A stretch of 64,000 bases of DNA, from assembly GCF_000527135.1 (NCBI RefSeq), contig NZ_AZUP01000001.1, positions 558,001 through 622,000 of the forward strand, in the 5' to 3' direction. The translations under genes and the position numbers were made by a program. How positions within the stretch are numbered: position 1 is the stretch's first letter; each line of letters starts with the position of its first letter. The notes beneath the pieces were generated by a model. That model made no database searches, was not told where the DNA came from, and saw only the letters and a list, made by a program, of their open reading frames with translations. Source of the DNA: Methyloversatilis discipulorum (GTDB taxonomy: Bacteria; Pseudomonadota; Gammaproteobacteria; Burkholderiales; Rhodocyclaceae). Positions 37,299 through 45,529 of the stretch are shown piece after piece.

Positions 37299-38612
37299 AT
37301 GAAACCCATCAACGTAGGCCTGCTCGGCATCGGCACCGTCGGCGGCGGCACCTGGACGGTGCTCACCCGCAACCAGGAAGAAATCACCCGTCGTGCCGGT
37401 CGCCCGATCCAGATCACCGCCGTTGCCGACCGCGACGTCGAGCGCGCGAAGTCGATGACCGGTGGTGCCGCCCGCGTGACCGGCGACGCCTTCGAGGTGG
37501 TGCGTGACCCCAGCATCGACATCGTGGTCGAACTGATCGGCGGCTACACCGTGGCCAAGCAGCTGGTGCTGGAGGCGATCGCCAATGGCAAGCACGTGGT
37601 GACCGCCAACAAGGCACTGCTCGCCGTGCACGGCCAGGAAATCTTCGCCGCAGCGCAGGCCAAGGGCGTCATGGTGGCGTTCGAGGCGGCGGTGGCGGGC
37701 GGCATTCCCATCATCAAGGCGGTACGCGAAGGCCTGACCGCCAACCGCATCGACTGGATCGCCGGCATCATCAACGGCACCACCAATTACATCCTGTCGG
37801 AAATGCGCGACAAGGGCCTCACCTTTGCCGACGCGCTGGCCGACGCGCAACGTCTGGGCTACGCCGAAGCCGACCCGACCTTCGACATCGAAGGTGTGGA
37901 TGCCGCGCACAAGATCACGCTGCTGTCGGCGCTGGCCTTCGGCATCCCGGTGCAGTTCGAGCGCGCCCACATCGAGGGCATCACCAAACTGACCGCGGAA
38001 GACATCCGCTACGCCGAGGAGCTGGGCTACCGCATCAAGCTGCTGGGCATCACCAAACGCAAGGCCGACGGCTTCGAGCTGCGCGTGCATCCGACGCTGA
38101 TTCCGGCCAAGCGCCTGATCGCCAACGTCGAGGGCGTGATGAACGCGGTGGTGGTGAAGGGCGACGCGGTGGGCGCGACGCTGTACTACGGCCGCGGCGC
38201 CGGCGCCGAACCGACGGCCAGCGCGGTCATCGCCGATCTGGTCGATGTGACCCGCCTGCATACCGCCGACCCGGAACACCGCGTGCCGCACCTCGCCTTC
38301 CGCGCCGATCAGCTGTCCGATACCCCCATCCTGCCGATCAGCGAAGTCGAGAGCGCCTACTACCTGCGCTTGCGTGTGCAGGACAGGCCGGGCGTGCTGG
38401 CCGACATCACGCGCGTCCTCGCCGACCAGGGCATCAGCATCGACGCGATGATGCAGAAAGAACCGTCGGAAGGCGAACAGCAGGCCAACATCATCATGCT
38501 CACCCACGTCACGCGTGAAAAGCAGGTCGATGCGGCGATCGCCCGCATCGAGGCGCTGGACAGCACGGTGGGTGCGGTGACGCGCCTGCGTCTGGAAGAA
38601 CTGAACGGCTGA
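37299..38612 (+). CDS. hom: Homoserine dehydrogenase
   Basis: A 437-residue NAD(P)H-dependent enzyme reducing aspartate semialdehyde to homoserine. The N-terminal nucleotide-binding motif is GLLGIGTVGGG (about 7-17). The catalytic domain (about 130-320) includes the signature around AVAGGIPIIKAVREGL and GIINGTTNYIL. A C-terminal ACT domain (about 350-430) gives threonine feedback control. The start has GAGGGACAGC upstream. Normally thrC follows at once in Betaproteobacteria; here an oppositely oriented gene lies between. Confidence 0.97.
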   Translation: MKPINVGLLGIGTVGGGTWTVLTRNQEEITRRAGRPIQITAVADRDVERAKSMTGGAARVTGDAFEVVRDPSIDIVVELIGGYTVAKQLVLEAIANGKHVVTANKALLAVHGQEIFAAAQAKGVMVAFEAAVAGGIPIIKAVREGLTANRIDWIAGIINGTTNYILSEMRDKGLTFADALADAQRLGYAEADPTFDIEGVDAAHKITLLSALAFGIPVQFERAHIEGITKLTAEDIRYAEELGYRIKLLGITKRKADGFELRVHPTLIPAKRLIANVEGVMNAVVVKGDAVGATLYYGRGAGAEPTASAVIADLVDVTRLHTADPEHRVPHLAFRADQLSDTPILPISEVESAYYLRLRVQDRPGVLADITRVLADQGISIDAMMQKEPSEGEQQANIIMLTHVTREKQVDAAIARIEALDSTVGAVTRLRLEELNG

Positions 38613-38633
38613 GCGGGCAGGGCGGGCCGGCGT

Positions 38634-39821
38634 TCAGCCGGCCGGCGCCGGCTCGGCGCTCATCGCGTCGGCCAGTTCGATGCGGTGGTAGAGCGCCGCC
38701 ACCACGTCGGTGCGATCCAGCATGCCGACCAGACGATCGGCGCCATTGATCACCGGCACTGCCGGCTGACGACCGGAGGCCAGCGCCTCCGCCGCGTCGG
38801 CCACGCTGTCGTTCTGGCGCAGCACCAGTACGCCGTCGCGCACCTCGCGCATCATCTGTCCGACCACTTCCGCCTTGTCCGAATGCGTGTGCGGCGAACG
38901 CGCCAGCAGATGACGCACGGCCTCGCCCATCGAGCGGTTCGGCTCGGGCGACACCTCGCGCAGGAAGTCCTCCAGCGACAGCAGACCGATCACCCGCCGG
39001 CTGCGGTCGACCACCGGCAGCGTGTCGACGCGCAGCTTGCGCATCAGCAGCCAGGCATCCGCCAGCGGCGTTGCGAATTCGACAGCGGGCGCCGTCACCG
39101 CGCCATCGATCAGGTCGCCGCAGCGCATGCGATGCACGCGCTTGAAGGCATGCCGCAACGTACGCTCGTACAGATCGACCAGATCGTCCTCGCGGATGTC
39201 GAGGAAGCTGTCGATCTCGCTCAACGCCGCCTCCAGGTCGCGATGGGCGATGACGGGCGGCGCCTGATGCATCTGCTGCTGGGCGGCAGGCGGCGTGCCC
39301 TGGGGATAATGGCGGCCGGGGACGAGATTGTTTACCACCATCACCGCCACCATGATGGCGATCGTGTTCGCAGCGGTCGCCATCAAGGCGGGCTCGATGG
39401 CCGCCCCCTGCGCGGCGGCCATGGCCATGGTCAGCGCCATCGCGCCAGCGGGCGGATGAATGCAGCGCGCCCAGGCGGTGAGCCAGATCGACGCCGCCAG
39501 TGCGACCGCCATTACCCACGGTCCGGCCGGCAGCCACAGACCGCAGGCGTAGCCCAGCGGCGCGGACAGCAGCAGGCCGCCGATCACCGACCACGGTTGG
39601 GCCAGCGGGCTGTGCGGCAGCGCGAACAGGATGACCGAGGTCGCGCCCAGCGGCGCCAGGATGCGTTTTTCCTCGGTGCCGAGCGGCAGCACGAAGAGCA
39701 CGCCTTCGAACAGCAGCAGGCCGAAGAAGCCGGCGAGCGTGCTGCGCCAGCGTTCTGCGCGGGACAGCGGGGGGGCATCCGATACCAGGTGGCGCCGCAG
39801 CAGTTCGGTCAGGCCGGTCAT
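38634..39821 (-). CDS. HPP-family membrane protein with CBS domains
   Basis: A 395-residue protein. The N-terminal half has an HPP domain with several hydrophobic helices (about 25-185), including the RCIHPPAGAMAL motif that names the family. Two CBS domains follow in the cytoplasm (about 240-385), which commonly bind adenine nucleotides. HPP proteins are linked to nitrite or other small-ion transport in plants and cyanobacteria, so a transport role is possible. The ATG at 39821 is preferred over a longer frame that would extend into the region shared with the thrC promoter. It sits between hom and thrC on the opposite strand. Confidence 0.86.
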   Translation of the reverse strand: MTGLTELLRRHLVSDAPPLSRAERWRSTLAGFFGLLLFEGVLFVLPLGTEEKRILAPLGATSVILFALPHSPLAQPWSVIGGLLLSAPLGYACGLWLPAGPWVMAVALAASIWLTAWARCIHPPAGAMALTMAMAAAQGAAIEPALMATAANTIAIMVAVMVVNNLVPGRHYPQGTPPAAQQQMHQAPPVIAHRDLEAALSEIDSFLDIREDDLVDLYERTLRHAFKRVHRMRCGDLIDGAVTAPAVEFATPLADAWLLMRKLRVDTLPVVDRSRRVIGLLSLEDFLREVSPEPNRSMGEAVRHLLARSPHTHSDKAEVVGQMMREVRDGVLVLRQNDSVADAAEALASGRQPAVPVINGADRLVGMLDRTDVVAALYHRIELADAMSAEPAPAG

Positions 39822-40012
39822 CGATACGGTCCGGACAAAACCGCGCAGTGTACCTGCACGCCCCATTCTGGTGCGAACATGTATCCATAACTGCGGGCCC
39901 CTCTCCACCGGCTCCTCTCCCATGGGAACGCTGGCGCGGGGCAGCGGGTGCGCTGTGCTAGATTAATGCCCCTTGCGCGCGCTGAGCGCGCCGCTTCTCG
40001 ACCACGAATCCG

Positions 40013-41458
40013 ATGCACGACGCGATGTATTACGTATCCACCCGCGGCCAGGCGCCGCAGAAGCGCTTCACCGAAATCCTGCTGGGCGGCCTGATGGAAG
40101 ATGGCGGTCTCGCCATACCCGTGCAGTACCCGCGGTTCTCGGCGAGTGATCTCGAAGCGATGCGCGGCATGGATTACCGCCAGCTCGCCTTCGCCATCCT
40201 GTCGCGCTTCGCCGACGACATTCCGGCCGCCGACCTGAAGGCGCTGATCGACCGCACCTATACGCCGGAGGTGTATCGCAACACGGTGTCCGGGTCGGAC
40301 GCGTGCGACATCACGCCGCTGTACACGCTGGAGCCCGGACTGCACCTGCTCGAACTGTCCAACGGCCCGACGCTGGCGTTCAAGGACATGGCGATGCAGC
40401 TGCTCGGCAATCTGTTCGAGTACGCGCTGGAAAAGAGCGGCCAGCAGCTGAACATCTTCGGCGCAACTTCGGGCGACACTGGCTCCAGCGCGGAATACGC
40501 GATGCGCGGAAAGCACGGCGTGCGCGTGTTCATGCTGAGCCCGCACGGCAAGATGAGCCGTTTCCAGACGGCGCAGATGTTCAGCCTGCAGGATCCGAAC
40601 ATTTTCAACATCGCGGTACGCGGTGTGTTCGACGACTGCCAGGACATGGTCAAGGCGGTGTCGAACGATCTCGAGTTCAAGTCGAAGTACTGCATCGGCA
40701 CGGTGAACTCGATCAACTGGGCGCGCGTGTCGGCCCAGGTTGTGTACTACTTCAAGGGCTATTTCGCGGCGACCAAGCACAACGGCGCACAGGTGAGCTT
40801 CACCGTGCCGTCCGGCAACTTCGGCAATGTCTGCGCCGGCCACATCGCTCGCATGATGGGCCTGCCGATCCGTCACCTGGTGGTCGCGACCAACGAGAAC
40901 GACGTGCTGGACGAGTTCTTCCGCACCGGCGTCTATCGTCCGCGCGCCACCGCCGAAACGCTGCACACGACCAGCCCGTCGATGGATATTTCGAAGGCCA
41001 GCAATTTCGAGCGCTTTATCTACGACCTGGTCGGCCACGACGCTGCCCAGGTTCGTGCAATGTGGGGCGAGGTCGATCGCGGCCGTCCGTTCGATCTGTC
41101 GGCGTCGTCGCTGTTCGGCAAGGTGGCTTCCGAATACGGATTCCAGTCCGGTGCCAGCAATCATGCGCACCGCGTCGCCACGATGCGGCTGGCCGACGAA
41201 CGCTGGGGGCGCGCCATCGACACGCACACCGCCGACGGCCTCAAGGTCGCGCTGGAGCGGCGCGAGGCCGACGTGCCGATGATCGTGCTGGAAACCGCGC
41301 TGCCGGCGAAGTTCTCGGAAACCGTGGTCGAGGCGCTGGGTCGCGAACCGGTACGCCCGGCCGGCATGGAAGACCTTGAGTCGCTGCCGCAGCGTTTCGA
41401 GGTGATGGATGCCGACGTGGCGGCCATGAAGGATTACATCGCGCGCCACGCCGGCTGA
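40013..41458 (+). CDS. thrC: Threonine synthase
   Basis: A 481-residue PLP enzyme converting O-phosphohomoserine to threonine. The N-terminal YYVSTRG, the PLP-lysine segment TLAFKDMAMQ (Lys near 124), the GATSGDTGSSAEYAM phosphate loop and SPHGKMSRFQTAQM are typical of the long thrC branch. Two ATG codons (40013 and 40025) are possible; relatives start near the second. A TAGATT at 39959-39964 could be its -10 element. It completes the hom-thrC pathway although it is not in the same operon. Confidence 0.96.
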   Translation: MHDAMYYVSTRGQAPQKRFTEILLGGLMEDGGLAIPVQYPRFSASDLEAMRGMDYRQLAFAILSRFADDIPAADLKALIDRTYTPEVYRNTVSGSDACDITPLYTLEPGLHLLELSNGPTLAFKDMAMQLLGNLFEYALEKSGQQLNIFGATSGDTGSSAEYAMRGKHGVRVFMLSPHGKMSRFQTAQMFSLQDPNIFNIAVRGVFDDCQDMVKAVSNDLEFKSKYCIGTVNSINWARVSAQVVYYFKGYFAATKHNGAQVSFTVPSGNFGNVCAGHIARMMGLPIRHLVVATNENDVLDEFFRTGVYRPRATAETLHTTSPSMDISKASNFERFIYDLVGHDAAQVRAMWGEVDRGRPFDLSASSLFGKVASEYGFQSGASNHAHRVATMRLADERWGRAIDTHTADGLKVALERREADVPMIVLETALPAKFSETVVEALGREPVRPAGMEDLESLPQRFEVMDADVAAMKDYIARHAG

Positions 41459-41510
41459 GCGCGGGGGCGGTCGCCCCACGGATTCAAGACATTCGCCGGC
41501 CTGCCGTAGA

Positions 41511-41540
41511 CCCGTACATCGAACTGTGTATGTACGGGGA
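41511..41540 (+). promoter_or_regulatory. Hairpin overlapping the ribosome site of the HDOD gene
   Basis: CCCGTACAT (41511-41519) and ATGTACGGG (41530-41538) are perfect inverted repeats with a 10-base loop. The right arm ends in the GGGGA that serves as ribosome site for the ATG at 41547. As RNA the stem would hide part of that site; as DNA it could be a regulator dyad. Confidence 0.45.
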
Positions 41541-41546
41541 CAACTC

Positions 41547-42404
41547 ATGGGTGAGCCGGTGAACGCATCGCTTGAAGCACTGCAACGACTTTCGGCCGAA
41601 CTGGAATCGGGGGACATCGTGTTCCCGACCAGCATCGACGTTTCGCTGCGCATCCGCCAGGCGCTCGAAAACCCGGACATCAACATCAACGAAGTCGCGC
41701 GCCTGGTCGGCGCCGAGCCGGTGCTGAGCGCGAAGGCGCTGCGTCTGGCCAATTCGGTCGCCTACAACCGCAGCGGCAACGAAATCACCGACGTGCGCAC
41801 CGCGGTCAACCGGGTCGGCACGGAGCCGATCCGCATGCTCACGATGTCGCTCATCGTCCGCCAGATGGTCGATGCGAGGGCCGACGAGCGGCTGCGCGTC
41901 ATGACGCACGACCTGTGGCAGCACACCATCCACGTGTCGGCGCTCAGTTTCGTGATCGCGCGCCGACTGTCCCGACTGAACGCCGATGCGGCCATGTTCG
42001 CCGGCGTCGTGCATGAGATCGGCCAGTTCTATCTTCTGGCCCGCGCTTCCGCCTTCCCGGCGCTGCTGCAGCGCGAGGAGGAACTGAGCGGCCTGATGTT
42101 CAGCTTCAGCCGCAGCGTCGGCCGGGCAGTGCTCGAATCGCTGAAGGTACCGACGCAGATCATCGATGCGGTCGACGATCCGTCGATCACCGGCCCGGTC
42201 GTGCCGCCGCGTTCACTTGCCGATGTGCTTTTCCTGGCCGAGAGCATGGCGGCCTTCCCCAACCCCTTCTGCTGCGCGACGGCTGAGCACGACGCGGCGA
42301 TTGCCGAAACCGTCACCGCCGACATCGACAACGAAACGCTCGACGCGGTGGTGGCCGAGTCGCAGGAGGAAATCGACTCCGTCATCGCAACGCTGCAGGT
42401 GTGA
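41547..42404 (+). CDS. HDOD-domain signalling protein
   Basis: A 285-residue cytoplasmic protein. The HDOD domain spans about 15-215 with the region LWQHTIHVSALSFVIARR and the later FAGVVHEIGQ, the remnant of an HD phosphohydrolase motif; the catalytic HD pair of true phosphohydrolases is not intact. HDOD proteins act as scaffolds in c-di-GMP, stress and motility signalling. The ATG at 41547 is chosen because GGGGA is nine bases upstream; a GTG at 41526 would add seven residues. The next gene downstream has a c-di-GMP riboswitch, which fits a signalling role. Confidence 0.85.
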   Translation: MGEPVNASLEALQRLSAELESGDIVFPTSIDVSLRIRQALENPDININEVARLVGAEPVLSAKALRLANSVAYNRSGNEITDVRTAVNRVGTEPIRMLTMSLIVRQMVDARADERLRVMTHDLWQHTIHVSALSFVIARRLSRLNADAAMFAGVVHEIGQFYLLARASAFPALLQREEELSGLMFSFSRSVGRAVLESLKVPTQIIDAVDDPSITGPVVPPRSLADVLFLAESMAAFPNPFCCATAEHDAAIAETVTADIDNETLDAVVAESQEEIDSVIATLQV

Positions 42405-42429
42405 TTGCATTGACCGCCGGCCGAGGAGC

Positions 42430-42456
42430 TCAAGTCCGCGTCCGGCGGACCGTTAA
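42430..42456 (+). promoter_or_regulatory. Weak sigma-28-like promoter candidate ahead of the riboswitch
   Basis: TCAAGTCC (42430-42437), an 11-base spacer, then ACCGTTAA (42449-42456): 11 of 16 positions match the FliA consensus TAAAGTTT-N11-GCCGATAA. Transcription would start just before the riboswitch. The match could be chance; a similar one with no motility link occurs upstream of lysC (3448-3474). Confidence 0.3.
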
Positions 42457-42477
42457 TTTCGGTGAAATCTGATAACA

Positions 42478-42566
42478 GCTGAACCAGGGCAAACCCGTCG
42501 AAAGACGGCGACGCAAAGTTTCCGGTCTACAGGGTGACGACACCCCATGACAGCGGGGCCGCCGCT
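42478..42566 (+). promoter_or_regulatory. Cyclic di-GMP-I (GEMM) riboswitch
   Basis: The sequence carries the GEMM-I signature in order: CAGGGCAAACC (42485-42495), a CCGTC-GAAA-GACGG hairpin with the GAAA tetraloop, GACGCAAAG (42510-42518), CCGGTCTA, a variable GGGTG/CACCC hairpin, then ATGACAGCGGGGCCGCC. The G in CAGGG, the A of the GCAAAG stretch and the C in AGCGGGG correspond to the ligand contacts known from the Vibrio Vc2 aptamer. It lies on the plus strand in the 5' region of the DUF1631 gene, whose ATG is about 90 bases further on. No other gene lies in between, so that gene is the expected target. Ligand and response direction are inferred from family; the downstream hairpins are listed separately. 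Confidence 0.93.
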
Positions 42567-42577
42567 ATACTGCGCCA

Positions 42578-42647
42578 CAGGTTGCGCTCCGACCTGAACC
42601 TTGCCCGGGTTTCGGCCTTTTCAGGTCGCTTTGAGCGACCGCAAAGG
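42578..42647 (+). promoter_or_regulatory. Mutually exclusive hairpins after the riboswitch (expression platform)
   Basis: Three stems share bases. CAGGT (42578-42582) can pair with ACCTG (42592-42596). GACCTGAA (42591-42598) can instead pair with TTCAGGTC (42620-42627). GGTCGCT (42624-42630) can pair with AGCGACC (42634-42640) with a 3-base loop, right before the AAAGG ribosome site (42643-42647). No T-tract follows, so translation control is more likely than termination. Roles of the alternatives are inferred. Confidence 0.5.
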
Positions 42648-42653
42648 TAAACA

Positions 42654-45002
42654 ATGAGCGCCGCTTCACCGATGCCTCCCAATCTGCCGCCCGAACGCGG
42701 ACGCGTAATCAACGACTGCCGCGATTTCACGCTGCGTCGTCTGCGCGAATCGCTGCATGGCATGCTGACCAAGATCGAGGAAGATCTGGTCGCGCGTGCA
42801 GAAGCCGAGCTCGATCGCGACCAGCGCAACCTCTACATGTTCACCTGCGGCAAGGCCCGCGAGAACTGGGCCGGCATCGAGCAGGCCTTCATCGACAATC
42901 TGTCGCGCTATTTCGACGCCCGCGTACGCGGTGAGCCGCTGAAGGCGTCGGCTGCCGCCACGCCGAAATCGCTCGACGAGCTGAGTCTGGTCGAAGAGGA
43001 CGTGCTGACCCAGGATCTGGCGGTCAGCGAGATCACCCGCAAGCTCAAGGAACATTGCGACGAGGACCTGTACGCGGTCGAACAGCGCCTCGGCAGTCTG
43101 CTTGGCAAGCAGGATCCGACCGATGCCGACAACCCGATCGGCACCGAAGCCATCGCCAACGCGCTGCGCGCGGCGTCCGAGGAAGTGGACCCGGGCGTGC
43201 AGATGCGTCTGGTGCTGCTGCAATCACTCGAACAGCAGATTTCCAACGAACTGGCCCGTCTCTATCAGGAACTGAATACCCGCCTGGTGCGCCAGAACGT
43301 GCTGCCCGGACTGCGCCGCGGCTTCCGCCGCGCACCGATGGCCGGCGCGCGGCCGCGCGGCGCCGGGGCGGCACCGGGCGGCGAGCAGCCGGCGATGCCG
43401 CGGCCGGACTTCGGTACCGTGTCATCGGTACAGGGCTTCGGCAGTGCATCGATGACGCAGGGATTCGGCACGGCGTCGATGCATCAGGGCTTCGGCGATC
43501 CGTCGCTGTCCGGCGTTGGCGGCTTCGATGGCGAGGGCGACATCTACGCGATGCTGGCCCAGCTGGTGCAGGGGCAGATGGCGGCACAGGGCATTCCGAT
43601 GCCGGCTGCCGGTGGCAGCGGGCCGGCCGCCGGACTCACGCCCGCTTCGCCCTTCGTATTCGAGGCGCTGAGCGCGCTGCAGGCCGAGGCCGATCACCTG
43701 CCCATGACGCCGGGGCTCGGCATGCCGGTGCCCGTGAACGTGCTCCGGGACTTCCGCAGTTCGGATCTGGGGCGGCATCTCGGGCAGTTCGACGCGATCA
43801 CGGTCGACATCGTCGCGATGCTGTTCGACCTCATCTTCGACGACGCCAATATCGCCGATCCGATCAAGGCGCTGGTTGGACGGCTGCAGATCCCGCTGGT
43901 CAAGGTGGCCATGCTGGACCGCAGTTTCTTCTCCAGCAAGGCACACCCGGCCCGGCATCTGCTCGATCTGATTTCGCAGGCGATGCTGCGCTGGGGGCGC
44001 GATGTCGGCCACGATGACCCGCTCTACGTGAAGCTGGCGGAGATCGTCGATCGAATCCTGCGCGACTTCGAACGCGACATGAGCTTGTTCGAGGCCTGCA
44101 ACACCGACCTCGAAAGCTTCATCAATGCGCTCGAATCCGAGGAGACGCAGCGCGCCGAAACGGCCGCCCGTCTGGCCGAAGAGCGCGAACAGGAACGTCT
44201 GCGCCGCGACGATGCGCGTCGCGCCGCCGACGACGCTGTCGATGACCGTCTGCGCACGCCGCTTCCTGCGGTGGTGCAGAACCTGCTCGACGGCGTATGG
44301 CGCCGCCTGCTGCGCACGCTGGCAGAGCGCGGGGCCGATACTGAGGTCGATTACCGGCAGGCCCTGGTGACGGCCGACGAACTGATCTGGAGCGTGCAGC
44401 CGAAGAGCGATCCGGAAGAGCGGCGCAAGCTCGTGCAGGCGCTGCCCGGCCTGCTGCGCCGACTGAATCAGGGTTTCGACACGGCCGAGGCGCATCCGGC
44501 CGACAAGTTGCTGCTCCTCAACGGCCTGTTCGATCTGCACGCGCAGTGGATCAAGCCGGGTGTGTCGCCCGGCGCGCCGCCGCCGGTGAAGCAGTGGGTG
44601 CCGGGCGAGGGCTCGGCCAACGACGCGGTGCCGGCGCCCGAGGTGGTGACCGAGCACGTCGAGCAGGATGGTCTCGAGTACGAGGACATTTCGCTCAATC
44701 TGCCGGCACATCTCGATATCGCCGACGAGGGCCGGGTGGCCGAGCTGAAGCGTGGCGACTGGGTCGAGTTCAAGCAGCCCGACGGCAGTTTTTCGCGCAT
44801 GCGCCTGAACTGGGTCAGTCCGCAGCGTGGTATCTACCTGTTCACCAATCCCGGTTCGCCGCGGGCCACCTCAATCGCGCCCGACGCGCTGGCGCTGCAG
44901 CTGGCGCGGGGCGAAGCGCGTATCGTCGATGCCGCGCCAATGTTCGAACGTGCGGTCAGCCAGGCGCTGGCACAGCCGCGCGACGAGCTTGCCGCCGGCT
45001 GA
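42654..45002 (+). CDS. DUF1631 protein under c-di-GMP riboswitch control
   Basis: A 782-residue cytoplasmic protein of the DUF1631 family, which is widespread in Beta- and Gammaproteobacteria and of unknown function. The helical N-terminal part (about 10-215) is followed by a low-complexity linker with Gly/Phe repeats (about 240-300), a long helical central domain (about 345-640, with a charged coiled-coil near 495-530), and a C-terminal beta-rich segment (about 690-770, starting LKRGDWVEF) that looks PilZ-like but lacks the RxxxR and D/NxSxxG c-di-GMP motifs. AAAGG lies six bases before the ATG. It is the only gene after the GEMM riboswitch, so its level should respond to c-di-GMP. The predicted domain limits are approximate. 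Confidence 0.88.
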   Translation: MSAASPMPPNLPPERGRVINDCRDFTLRRLRESLHGMLTKIEEDLVARAEAELDRDQRNLYMFTCGKARENWAGIEQAFIDNLSRYFDARVRGEPLKASAAATPKSLDELSLVEEDVLTQDLAVSEITRKLKEHCDEDLYAVEQRLGSLLGKQDPTDADNPIGTEAIANALRAASEEVDPGVQMRLVLLQSLEQQISNELARLYQELNTRLVRQNVLPGLRRGFRRAPMAGARPRGAGAAPGGEQPAMPRPDFGTVSSVQGFGSASMTQGFGTASMHQGFGDPSLSGVGGFDGEGDIYAMLAQLVQGQMAAQGIPMPAAGGSGPAAGLTPASPFVFEALSALQAEADHLPMTPGLGMPVPVNVLRDFRSSDLGRHLGQFDAITVDIVAMLFDLIFDDANIADPIKALVGRLQIPLVKVAMLDRSFFSSKAHPARHLLDLISQAMLRWGRDVGHDDPLYVKLAEIVDRILRDFERDMSLFEACNTDLESFINALESEETQRAETAARLAEEREQERLRRDDARRAADDAVDDRLRTPLPAVVQNLLDGVWRRLLRTLAERGADTEVDYRQALVTADELIWSVQPKSDPEERRKLVQALPGLLRRLNQGFDTAEAHPADKLLLLNGLFDLHAQWIKPGVSPGAPPPVKQWVPGEGSANDAVPAPEVVTEHVEQDGLEYEDISLNLPAHLDIADEGRVAELKRGDWVEFKQPDGSFSRMRLNWVSPQRGIYLFTNPGSPRATSIAPDALALQLARGEARIVDAAPMFERAVSQALAQPRDELAAG
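43431..43511 (+). repeat. 27-base tandem repeats in the DUF1631 gene
   Basis: About three in-frame units of 27 bases encode QGFGSASMT, QGFGTASMH and QGFGDPSLS, preceded by a related degenerate copy (FGTVSSV). The block gives a flexible Gly/Phe/Ser linker between the two helical domains. Repeat number could vary between strains. Confidence 0.8.
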
Positions 45003-45025
45003 GTGTCCCGCGCGCGGCAGCGCAT

Positions 45026-45358
45026 TCAGCGCGCGTGCTGGCGATCGTGCTTCTGGTGGCGGATGTTGCGCTTGGCGCGGTCCTGCATGTTTTCCATGCG
45101 CAGCGCCTCCTTCCTGTTCAGCGAGCCGTCGGCCAGTGCCCGGTTTTCGGCGTGATCGATGTGCGCCTGCTGGTGTTCGAGCCGCGTTGCCTCGCGCTGG
45201 GTGAGCTTGCCACTTTCGACGCCGCCGTCGATGCGCTGTTCCTGTCGCGCCTGACGCGCATCGATGCGTTGCTCCATGCGCTCGGAGGGCGTCTGCGCCA
45301 GCGCGCCGCCGGCGACGAACAGGGTGGTGATGGCGAGCAGGCCGGGAATGAATTTCAT
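45026..45358 (-). CDS. Small exported charged protein
   Basis: A 110-residue protein with a signal peptide (cleavage after about residue 22, ...GGALA-QTPS). The mature part is rich in Arg, Gln, Glu and His and repeats a pattern like QRID-x-RQARQEQRID-x-G followed by SGKLTQREA and DGSLNRKEALRME, which suggests two helical hairpins. No cofactor motif is certain; the His-rich C-terminus (RHQKHDRQH) could bind metal. GGAG precedes the ATG at 45358. It diverges from the 45530 gene, which encodes another charged exported protein, so both may belong to the regulon of the sigma factor next door. I do not recognise its exact family. Confidence 0.75.
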   Translation of the reverse strand: MKFIPGLLAITTLFVAGGALAQTPSERMEQRIDARQARQEQRIDGGVESGKLTQREATRLEHQQAHIDHAENRALADGSLNRKEALRMENMQDRAKRNIRHQKHDRQHAR

Positions 45359-45529
45359 GGTGTTCTCCGCAGGTTCAGCGTCGGCGGGATGCGTCTGCTG
45401 TGACCGTGAGACGTGCCGCCCGGGCCGGCCCTTACGCGCCGGCGCTGTAAGCGGATGTAATGTGCGATCACGCGCGTAAGGAATGCCGCGCCGCGGCGTC
45501 AAACTGTTGTGTCCCTCCCTCTGCCTGCG

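Noticed and set aside
41464..41477. GGGGCG-GT-CGCCCC as a thrC terminator
   Set aside because: The loop is only two bases and no T-tract follows, so it is not a convincing terminator.
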